Assembly: GCA_017165825.1 (NCBI GenBank)
Contig: CM029380.1
Coordinates: forward strand, 20,439,572-20,503,571
Source of the DNA: Hepsetus odoe
Taxonomy: Eukaryota; Chordata; Actinopteri; Characiformes; Hepsetidae
Length of the DNA: 64,000 bases
Reading direction: 5' to 3'
Shown here: positions 12,301 to 24,196 of the stretch, one piece after another
Layout of the letters: each line of letters begins with the position of its first letter
Position numbering within the stretch: position 1 is the stretch's first letter
Notes under the pieces: model-generated
Database searches by the model: none
What the model was told of the DNA's origin: nothing
What the model saw: only the letters and a program-made list of their open reading frames with translations
Position numbers and translations under genes: made by a program

Positions 12301-15300
12301 AAACGGATTTTAATGACACGGAGGTGAAGAGGCGAATAAGTGTCCAGCTATGAGTTTGACCCCGGTGATGCCACAGTACTCCTCTAGTTGATGACATTCT
12401 TAAAGCGGTTCTGCGCATAACTGTAGGAAATGCTGGCTGGCTCACCGGACGGAACCAGGGTTAAACAAAATACTGAACAAAACTGGTTCAAGAACCGGTT
12501 CCCTGTTGGTGGAAAAGGGTGTTTCTGTGGTGTTAAGCTGATGTAAGAGTACTTGTATTCTCCTCCAAGCATGCGGTACTATCCATCAAACAACAATGCT
12601 GCAAAAAAAAAAAAACAATTTGCATCACTACAATAATGATGTCATATCATATGATTTAACATATATAGGACTTCAAGTTTCAGTGCAAAGGCTGTGAACA
12701 GAGTTACACAACACGCAGGGGAAGCACTGCACTATAATTCTTCTCCTCAGCTCCTCACAGAGCGACAGGGCTTTTGAAGTATGTTTTGGCGAGTTTTCTC
12801 TATAGAGAGTCTCATGGCTCTCATTTCCTTGGATGACAGGGAATAAGACCAGCAGGCTGTGACAAATAATTGCAGAGGTGGGTTGAGGAGTAGTAAACCA
12901 CACTGAAGCGAATGACCAGCAAACAAAAAGCAATGAAGGTGGTTATTTTTTATTGTGAAACAGCACAGCACACAGTGAGACAACAAAATGCAACCTCTAC
13001 ATGCAGGTGGCAGCTATTTAAAGTGCCTCGGGAGCAGTGATGGGGTCGGAACCTGCTCAAGGGAACCTCGGGGCAACCTATTGGTCTGGGATTCTAACCT
13101 GTGACCTTCTGATCCTGTGGCCTAGTCCCTAAACACTAGGCCACTGCTGCCCCATGTGGTGCATGTGAGCATCCCATATTAACAAGTAGCAGGTCAAATG
13201 ACACTGAAGCAGCCTAACTGTTTCTGAACCATCACTTCATCCCCTTGTTAAATACAAAAGGTTCTGAAAATATTCTTGGCATGGATATACAGTTCTAGGA
13301 CTTTTAAATGCTAAAGAGTCTTTACTTGAGTGGAGGTTCTTGCACAGCTCTTACAGAGTCATGAAAGGTTTTGAAATGTTGCTCAAAAGAACCCATATGG
13401 CACCTTTCATTTGAGAATGTTAAGATATTTTGGAGAACCTAATGTAAGAACACAGCTTTACATATAGGATATTTAATCTTGAAAAAGGTTCCTCACACTC
13501 TCCTTTACACCCTCTGTTAAAAACCCAATGGAAGGTTATTTAGGGAACCAGAAATAAATCTTGGCATTAATGGTTCAACCTGCGGGACAGTTAATCTAGC
13601 TTGAGAGCTGCACCTTATTCAATTATAGAGGAACCACTTTAGGTTCCATAAAGAACCCTTAGAAAATGATTCCACTTAACCGTTGCTCTTTGTTTCACTC
13701 TTTCTTTTAAGAGCACACCTCAGTATCTGCTGATCAAATTTGTAAATTTAACCTTACCACCATCTTGTTGAGCGACACCCAGCAGTCGGACGGGAAGTCC
13801 TGCAACATGGGCACGAGGAACTGCAAGCAGCCGTCCCAGTGACACAGCAGCAGCATCATCCCGATCAGGTTAAAGATCCTCATCACTGCACTGGCCAGGT
13901 CATAGGTCATGTGAAAGATCTGTCAATGAATCAGGAGAAAACAAAAGTGTGGTGAGGACCACATCCTTGACAAATCTATGAATGTAGAGCTACCACAACC
14001 ACAAACACAACAGATATTTGGAACCAGTAAGAGACTTTATGGAGCAGCTTCATATCACTGCTCATGATGTAGGGGCCACTGGATCGGAAGATTGTGGGTT
14101 CAAACCCCTTACAATAAGGGTACCCTGAGGTACCCTTGCGCAAGGTAACGTCTCCGTCACTGCTCCAGGGGCACTTTCATAGCTGCACAGTGTTTGTGTG
14201 CATGGGTTAAACGCAGAGGTCCAATTTCGTTGTGGTTCACGCTGTGCTGTGACCTTGCATAGACAAGAATAGTCACTTAAACAAACATCTTTTGACTGTA
14301 TGAACATAAAGTTTCCTTTTTAATATGAAAGGAGTTTGATGCCATGAATAAACACGGTTAATGTTTTCAGTTGCACTACTCAAATCATCCATAAAGTGTT
14401 TATGTGGACATCAATCTGCAAAAACTCTCAAACTGAAACCAGCACAGTTTCATTCTTTCGGGCCAAAAGAAATAGTGCAGTGCTTTTCCCATTGCTGCAC
14501 AATGAACAACTTAATGTACTTCAACTGCATTTCAACTGTAAATGTAATAAACAAAAAACTGGTCCCTGATTTGCCTTATCATTATGCATAATAAGAGAAA
14601 ACAATTTTCATTTGCCATTGTCTTTCTGAAGTTGATGTTTTTTGGTTTTTTTTTAACTTTACTATTTGAAAATGTTTTTTTCCTTGGGAAAGTGAATGCA
14701 AATTGTCTTTAAACCTGGCTGAACCTTAGGGCCATCGAAGAGCCCATGTATTTGCATCGCTTGTACCTCGGTTAACATGTATCTGTATACTGCACAGTGG
14801 TGTGTAGTGTGCACACATAATCATAAAACCATTTTAATATACAATATAATCACAATGTATAATGAAAACTAAAAATGTATAATCAAACAATTATTATTAT
14901 CCTGCAAAATCTAATATTGGGTTTGTCCAGATTACAGATGCTGGCTCAGTATTATACTTGTTACACTTCATCTTGTGCTGCAGTGATCATCAGATACTAG
15001 TGAAGGGCTCTGTGTTGTACTGGGTAGAGTAAAGGAAGACGAGTGAGGAGCCCAGAGATGGAGGTGGTACCTAGGAGACCGTGTGTGTGCAGTTTGTTTG
15101 TGGTTACAAAGTGGAGAAGGCTCCTATCTATGAGTGCTCTGGCTCAGCTCCAGGATACCTCAGCTTGGTTTGGTTTGCAGAGTGATGTGGACACTTCCCT
15201 GTCATACCAGGAAAAGGCCTTGTCACACCTGAGAAAAGCCAAAGTGTCCCACATAGCAACTGATCCAGAAAGGCCTCAGATGGAGACAAGGTCAAGGTGT

Positions 15301-18300
15301 TGCTGTTGATAGAAGGTTGGATCCCTGTCTGGGAGAAACAGATGTTTTAAACAACCTGGTTCCCCAAAGAAACGTTCCATGGATGTGCTTATTTTTCTAA
15401 ATGAGTGTATAGAACCTAATGGCTTATTACTAATCAAAGGCTTTTCCTAGAACCAAGTTTCATTTATGGAACATAAATTCAAATGATTCAAACAATTAGC
15501 TTCATGTTCATTGTTTAAAATAAATGGACTATTAACCAGTGTTTTAGTACGATGGCAGCATGGTCTAAAACCTGTTGCTGAAAATAAGAAGGTCAAGGGT
15601 AAAAAGGTTTTATTTTTAACTAAGCATTAGCCTCCAGCAGGGATTTCCTCATGCAGACCGTGTAAAAAAATACACTTTTGCTTCAAAGCCTCTTCTGCAC
15701 TCTGTTGCCATAGAAAGTCATTTCCCCTACAGCACCCATATAGCCTGTCATGTCTCTTTAAGGGGGCTTCACTTTAGTGGTCTTGTCTTTCTCACCACTT
15801 GCTCTGAAAAGGGTCACTGATCTGACATCTCCTTTCCAACACATCTAGCCCTCAAAAGCACCATCCAAACCTTTATAAAGACTAATGAGCCACAGGAGGC
15901 TTCAGCAAAGCCTGGAAATTCCACTGATGCTGGACCTTGGTCTGCCGGACCAACATGGAACAGTGAACCACAATCTCTGAACAAAGGCAAGAAAAATGAA
16001 AGATATCGGAGAACTCTTATCCTAAATCTTTTTATCCCTAATTGTTGAAAACATGGTTTAAAGTAAGATTTCTCATTAAAACTATTCAATTCTAAACAAC
16101 GCTGGAAAGACACCGAGCTTTCGGTCTCTGCAATGTCATTAAATATTCCCTCATTTTCCTACTCATAGTGAACTGAATGAAGTTTGTAAAAAGGTTTTAT
16201 TTAAATAAAATTTACGGTTTGTAATAAATGTTTATATATCGCATTACATTTATTGCATTGCATTTTAAGTCTAATGACATTTTTTGGAAGAAAATTATAG
16301 TTATGAATTGGACCATTGAATATTCGGTCAAATTAAATGCTTTGCTGAATTAAAAATATATATTGAAATATAATGAAATTTAAGTGTAACTTAAAAGTGT
16401 AATCTTAGAAAACATACACTGTGTAATATACCTATAAATAAACCTATAAACATATCAATCAACCTATAAACTGTGCATTACCATTTGCAGTAGAACGTTC
16501 CCTAAAGACATAACGTTCCCTAAAACATGTTCTTTTTCATGAAAAGAATAAAACTTGTCATTGGACAAGGAATGCCCAAGATTTTGCATAAGCCTTGACT
16601 ATTTTCAAGAAGCTCTTCATCATAGTTCTCCATTAAACCGATCAAAGCGCGTATAAGGTAAAGAACCCTGAAGAGGGTTTTTTTTCTTGGTGCCAGCAAA
16701 GTGATTCCATGAAGTGTGAGGTTGCTCCGGTAATTAGAGGTCATGCCTTGTTCAAAGTGCCACTCTGTAATTAGGAGAGGAGCTATTTGTCAGATCTATA
16801 AAGAGCCCTCAAAGCTGAGTCAGCACAACTGGCTTTTCTTCATAATTCTCTTAAATTCAATTTTGGTTTAAAAATATCATTTAACATACGGTGGTTCCAA
16901 AAGGCCAGCGGGGGCTATAATGCTCCATGTTTCCAACATCTGCGCAGTACCACCATGCTTTCGTCTACACGATTTCACTGCTGCATACAAGCAATTATTC
17001 TGCACTTCGTTAATTAGCCCAGAATCGAATTAGTCACCTGAATGCAAAGTCCAATTAGAGAGCCGAGATAATGCTGAATATTTTAACTGATCAAACAACG
17101 TCTCCACGGAGGAATGTCTACAAATGAACGAAGAAAACATCTGAGTGTTTAAAGCGCTGTTGACTTCTTTGATATAGACCATAGAGCGCCTTTAACATAA
17201 AAAAAAAGGAACTGGATACCGTGCGAGAATGCTTCTCATAATTATGTATGAACTTCAAGGCAGACAGTGCTAGCTTAAAAACAGTAATCCTACCATCACC
17301 TTGAGGGTTGTTTAATTTGATTTTTGTTTCATTTGCTTGCATGATCTTATTTCTTTTCACACTTTCAACCACAGACTGGCTGAGCTTTGTGGAACTGAGT
17401 GAGCTGCATCACTACAGACAAAGTGAAGGCTTCTCATAGGGTCACGCCTGGACTGCTGTTCAGAAAGGTCCAGGGGTTCGAGCAGGTGACCTTGGCTGCT
17501 CATCTGAGACTATCCTTGGGCGCTCTTTTGTAATGCAAAATGAAGCTGCTACAATAAGCTGAATTTTCCCTCAAAGCCGCTCTGTGGAATGGTGCTGAAG
17601 AGGTGAAGGCTTGCAGCAGGACAAGGGCAGAAGACATGCCTTTCTTTTGTGAAGTGCAGGTGAAGAAGCTCTTGGATGGACTGAATGTGGTGCACTGGTC
17701 AGATTTTTACAGAATGGAGCGTAGTGGGGTATAGAAAGAGGAAAAATAAGCTGGCGAATCAGCCATTCAGCCATTTTGTCCCTCGGTGCCACTTTGTGTG
17801 GACGCTGCTACAACAGAGTGACCTAAAACCAACACTCTAACCAGCTAGCTCAAAAATGACCAGCTCAAAGAGAGGAGGAAGAAGGCTGCCAGTGTATCTG
17901 CTTCATTACAACTACTTACCTTAAACACTCTTTTGGTTTGCTTGCTTATGGCTATGAAGTAATGTTTGGTTGCACCAGTGCATTAAAGAAAATGAGAAAA
18001 AGCCTGGTCCTAACCTCTCTGTATCAGATTTTAATAGGCCATTTTTGTTACTATGCCTTTAAGACTGACGACATATGACATCTGTTCCTATACAGAGCCT
18101 CGAAATCCTTTCTACCAAAATGAAGAATGTGTCCTTAATTGCTGAAGTCTGAACTGGAAGATATATGCATATGCAGCTTCCAGTTCCAACTGGGAGGCTT
18201 ATTGCTATAATGAATGCAAAACAGGCTGGTTATGCAGTTTTTCATATAAAGAGAGTCTGGGCCGGAAAGCAAATCGAATGCTTTGAAAGTTACTGCACCA

Positions 18301-19690
18301 GATCAATGGTACACTATGCCAATGAAGTAAAAGAAATAAATAAAGAACAAACCCAAACACTAGTAGGAAAATACAATTTTCAGCATTTTATCAGGGCAGT
18401 ACAGGGTTGGCTTCATTCCCTTCTTTGTAGGCTTCATTATCTTCGTTCACGCCACCTGCCTAGGTAATAAAACGTCCTGGAAACAATGCCGTCCCATTTA
18501 TGGATTGATGCTTTTGTAAAAAATGGACGATCCTCAGTGACAGGAAATATTCCTCCTGCTTGCACAGCTTATGCACTGAAGGGTTGACAGCTAATATTCA
18601 TGCAATGAAGCTATTCTGAGCAGTGAGCATTTCCAGTCATAGGAAGGCTTTTAGTGCCATTTTAAATAGTAACTCTAAGACTCAGATCTCTGCTGAGCTT
18701 GATTTCTTTTTTGCAATTCCCAACTAAGTATGCTCCACTAATCTACTCCGTACTGGACGGCACAGTTAAGTCTATCAGGGCCTTGAATAATGTGAGAATC
18801 TGAGTTCCTGTTCTCATTTTCTTATTTAATATTCTTATTTAGCGAGCTGGTCCTCAGTCACTCATTAAAACACCATGAAGCTGAGAGACGGAGACCAACA
18901 GACACGGCAGGCTAGCTAACCAGTTTCTACAAAACATAAATCATCATGATTCTATACAAAAATCAGGACGGAGCAGTGTCAAGACACCGTCATTAGCCCT
19001 TAATGAGATTTCTGTATGCCTGTTAGGCAGCTCAATGATGAAATTTAAACTCACCACTTTGTTAGAATTGCAGTCGTAGTGGTGAAGAGAAAAAGAGTTG
19101 CTCTCAGCACAGAAACCATTGACAGGTGAATCATGTGAATAAGTGAATAATGTTGATTATCTCATTACTGGCAGCTGCCAGTGCAATCTATATTAAGCAG
19201 TTTGCAAACAGTTCAGTTCATGAAGCTGATGCATTAAAGGCAAGTGGTCAGTTGTAAGGACCTGAGCAACTCTCACAAGGTCAAACTGCGATGCCTAAAT
19301 GACTAGAAAGAGTTGCTGAAAAGGTTTCGTGCTTGGCCAGGATGTGTTCTGGGAAAAATGAAGCTGGTGGATTCAGTGTGATGCTCTGGGCAATGATCTG
19401 CTGGGAATCTTTGGGTCCTTATTGCAGACCAATTACATTTCTTTACGGTAACAGTTCTCCCAATGGCAGTAAGCTCAAGCCAATGAATTTGGCCCCAAAT
19501 TTTCACAAACCAATCTGTGGAAGGATCTAGTTCAATCCATTTAGGCCAAACCTCGAAACTTATAGATCTGCAGAGGTCAAGTCTCGGTGCCAGGCCCCAC
19601 ACACACTTTGAGAGGTCTTATTGATGTGTAATAATAATTAGATATAATTATAATTATTATATAATTCTATTATATAATTAATTTTACATT

Positions 19691-19773
<83 letters not shown>

Positions 19774-22182
19774 TGAATTCTATTATATAATTAGAATTAG
19801 AATTCAGTTGGACTCTTTCAGCCTTGATATGAAATTACTATTTTGGACATAGTTTTCAGATTATGGTCAGAGTTTAAGGCCCTTCTGAGAACTTGGGTTG
19901 ATTAGGTTGATTCTAAACTTATGAATGCATAATTAAAAAAAAAAAAACTACAAAGAGAGGATACAATTGTCTCCGCTTTCCTAAAAATCGTTTTTTGTAA
20001 TGATATAAAAAGAACCACCTTCTATAAAGAGCCTCTCAAAGTATTAAATGAAGTCACTGCAGGTTCCTCAGGGAACCAGAAGTGGGTGTTCAAGCACATC
20101 GCTGCAGATAAACATTTTACACTTCATGTTTAAGACTGTGGATATGTGCTTAATCATTTAAGATTATTATTTCATTTAAGTTTAGTTAACCTTTCAGAAC
20201 CTTTAGTTTTGAAACAATCTCCATTCTTGCACTTCTCACGTTCTCAGATGCTGCTGTAAGGCCTACTGGCAGATTCTTTTTTATAGGGCTCTAGGAACAC
20301 CCATAGTTTATTTGTGGTCAGATCAAGAATGCAGGTCACTTAAAGAAGTAGTGTCCAGACATCAAAATCAAACTAAAGTGTTAAGATGCCGCCGAAGCAT
20401 GGAAGCAGGTGGGGTGAGGGTAGAGTTGCTCTTACCTCCTCCCACTGATGGATGTAGCGGATTAGTCTGGAAAGTCTGAGAAGTCGCAAAAGACTAAGGA
20501 TTTTGGTGAAGCGTACAATGCGCAGCGCTCTCGCCGTCTTGTAAACCTCAGAGTCGATGCCTTTCTCCACGATGAGAAAAATATAATCCACCGGGATGGA
20601 TGAGATGAAGTCCACTACAAACCAAGTCCGCAAGTACTTTTTCTTGATCTTTTTCGGGTCCAGAATGATCTCTGTGTTGTCTTCGAACACAATGCCCGTG
20701 CGGAAATTGAGCACCAGGTCCATGAGGAAGAAAGTGTCCGACACCACGTTGAAGATAATCCAGGGTGTGGTGGTCTCGTCTTTGAAGAAAGTGATGCCCA
20801 CGGGAATGATAATGAGGTTGCCCACCATAAACATCAGCATTGTGAAGTCCCAGTAGAACCTACAGGACAGAAGCACAGCAGTGTCAATAATAAAAAAAAA
20901 TCCTGGGTGCTTTTCCAACGGGCCAGTATAAGCAAAATAATGGAATCCCATTAAGAGCATCTAATAAAATGTGCAATACATGCTGCAGCTCTGTTTAAAT
21001 CGGGCTGACAATATGTCAAGCAGGACTTTTAAGGACCACAAAGCTTCAGTCTACGCTGAAAACGTCATTTCCTACCGCAGTCCATGTGACTTTGACTGCA
21101 AACAGATGATTCACGATGTAAAACCAATTCTCATATAGCTTTGCATAGTCATGCATATTCATGCACCTATTGGTTAGGGAGTTGGCCCCAGGATCAGATG
21201 GTCATGGGTTCGAATCCCAGACCAGTAGGCTGCCCTGAGGTACCCTTGAGCAAAGTCTGTCACTGTTCCCTGGGTGCTTTCAATAGCTGCCCCCTGCTGC
21301 ACATGTGTGTATGGGTAAAATGCAGAGATGTCATTTCACTGTTGTGGTTCGCTGTGCCGTGCACTCACAATGACAAAAATAGTCACTTTCACTTTTCATG
21401 AAAAATGTATAAGAATTGTTTCAGTCCAAACTGTCCAAACTACAGGATCAGAATCAATACATGAATAAAAAGGGCCTTTCTAAGGGACAGGGTGTTCGTG
21501 TAAAATCAAAAACTTTTTGGTGAATTTTATTTAAATGTTTAAATGTGTCAATAAAATATTTGACAAATGCTGAATATGAGCTCTTTAAAAATACTGCACC
21601 TTATTTTTACATTGTTTTTTGGTGAACAAAAACATGCTTCTTTACAGGGCATCATTAAATTACGCTTAGCTTTGGCTATACAGATTAGCTCACTATTAGA
21701 TCAGGTGCCACAGTCAGAATTCATTTTTACCTAAACAGGTTCTACATGCTTCTACATACCATGCCTCACGTGTGTGGAAACTGAGAGCACGGTGGATCTT
21801 TTTATTTGAATAGGTGTGCTGTCAAAACTGGCTGCACGATTTCCATTTCTGTCACTGGGGAGTGAAATGGCATAAACTTTAACAATACATCGCTGCAAGA
21901 AAGTATTTTTCAAGCAAACTATAAGGATTATTTTAATTTAATGTCATTTTCAGCTACTTCTTACTTGGAGACAACACTGTATCATATCATAAAGCAGGTG
22001 AATTATTACACCCTCACACATCCCTTCTGAAAGAGCATTAGACAACTGTATTCTGCCTCTGACAGGCTGTCCTCTCAGCATAACAGAGGCTTTACGACAG
22101 GGGAAGGGTTTAGCTCACGTCCCTTGGCATTCAGTTAGACAGCCAGGGTTACACCCCATAAATAACCCGAGCTTTCTCTCTT

Positions 22183-22275
<93 letters not shown>

Positions 22276-24146
22276 ACAAAGATGTGCACGAAATGCTACG
22301 TTTCTGGGGAGATGCCTCTCCTACATATTGCTCCTATAAAGTGTCCTTGCCACGTGCAAGGTCATCACAAGGACACACATCGATATGGAGGTGAAGGAAT
22401 GAAGAGACAGCTTTCTGCTCCTTGGCCTCTCTACATGTCTGTGTGTGGCGATGGTGGAGCTGTCCTTAGTGCTGAAACCCTCATAACTTCACAGGCGTTG
22501 TGATCTCTGGACGAGTTTACATGGCATCTGAACGTGCAGCCAGCATGTGAAGACTTCAGCGCTGGCTTTCTGTGCTGGTGTAGCCTTTAATACGTCGGAA
22601 AAGCAAAATACTGGAGTGGCGTTCGGCTCGGAATCGCACCTCCCCATTGTCGTAGGGGTTTTGTATGAAAAGCTTGCATGAAATGAGTCGTTTAAGGATG
22701 CTGCGCTGCTCTCTGGATTTCGGGGCGGGTTGATTTTGTGCGCAGCACTGGTGCGTCTTCGCATTTTGCCGAGGCAGTCGGGCAGAGCTCAATCCAGAGC
22801 AGGAATTGCTAGAAAATGTATTAATTTTGCCCGGTGTGATGCACATCCCACATATAGAGAGCAGCAATGACAGACTGGGATGGGAAGTCTACAGACTTTC
22901 CACTTTTTTTAATGGTCTGTGCTGACTTTATTAGAATTGATTTGTAACATACTGGCCATCTTTATAGCTCCACTTGCAAAGGTGCCCACAGTCAAACCAA
23001 ATACATAACAATGAGCCTAAAGCTGAGATATGGCCTTAAAATCAAACGGCGGAAGGTTTTCTGTGGTCCACTGTGCACGTTTGTCAGAACTAAGACTGAA
23101 ATACAGGCTCCAGACACAAAAAGTGGTACTACTGGTAAAACTGGGCCTAACGTAAGTGAGCTTTTGCATCAATACTCAATGAAGGGAGGGTTCAGTAATT
23201 TAGGGCCACTTCTGTTTATTTCAATCAATAATTAGTGATTCATTCTAAAAGAGCGATACAAAAAGAAAGATATTGGACTATATTTATGACAGGCATCAGT
23301 TCACTAAAAATGGAGTTGCTGTGGCCTTCGGAACCTGTCCCCAAGATTGAAGAGTCACGGGTTCAAGTCCTGGATGAATTGAGTTACCCTTAAGGAAGGT
23401 ACCGTTCCCCAACAGGACCTGGGTGTTGAATGGACGGCTGCGCACTGCCGCACTTGGATGGATTAAATGCAGAGGAAGCAGTTAACAGTGGTGGCGGTGG
23501 ACTGGTAGTAATCCAGCCACTAGAGATGCTCAAGTCGGTGGATTTCTTTGTACCGGTTCCAAATCCGGATAAATGAGGAGGGATGATCCGCCGAAAGAAG
23601 GAGAAGCATAAAAAGAAGTGGTGGCCTGGTAGGTAAGGATTAGGACCCACCATTGGAAGGTTCAGGTTTTGAACCAGAAGGTTACCCTGAGGTATCGTTA
23701 AACAAGGTACCGTCCCCATCATCACTCCCCGGGCACAGAATGCATGGCTGCTGTGTGACGGGTTAAATCCAGAGGTTTTACACTTGTTGTGCTGTGGTGT
23801 CTCCAACATGACCATCAGTAACTTTCATATCACAGCAAAGGGAGTTTAAAACTACCCGTTCAAAAATGGTCCACAGGTCCACCTGAACCGCCCCTCCATA
23901 ACAAGTCACTCAACGATTTACTCCTAAAGACACACCCATAAACATATACACTTAGACTAGTTATACACCCATGAAAATAATAATCATACTAATAATAATA
24001 ATATTATAGACCAATACCAGACCCCCAGGTTTTACCTAATGATAATCAGGAACTTTTTAGACTTTACTAAACCTATAAGAGCTGCTTACAAGTTTAAAAC
24101 CAACCTAGAATCAACAATACTAGTAATAATACACCTGTGCTAGACC

Positions 24147-24196
<50 letters not shown>

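Larger units (their letters stand above)
6357..13757. other. hcn2 intron 3
   Basis: 7.4 kb between exons 4 and 3, with good splice sites at both ends. Recognisable content: the repeat at 6567-6862, a deleted RTE copy (8810-9160), a Tc1-like remnant split by a SINE (10652-11475) and a SINE at 12955-13153. The stretches 6900-8800, 9170-10640 and 11480-12950 show no gene. Confidence 0.7.
13920..20435. other. hcn2 intron 2
   Basis: 6.5 kb. Contains a 5'-truncated SINE (14071-14280), a Tc1-like remnant (19290-19620) and an (AT)n array (19691-19771). I see nothing recognisable in 14300-19280; several short ORFs there (for example 15043-15309 and 18165-18467) have no family features. Confidence 0.65.
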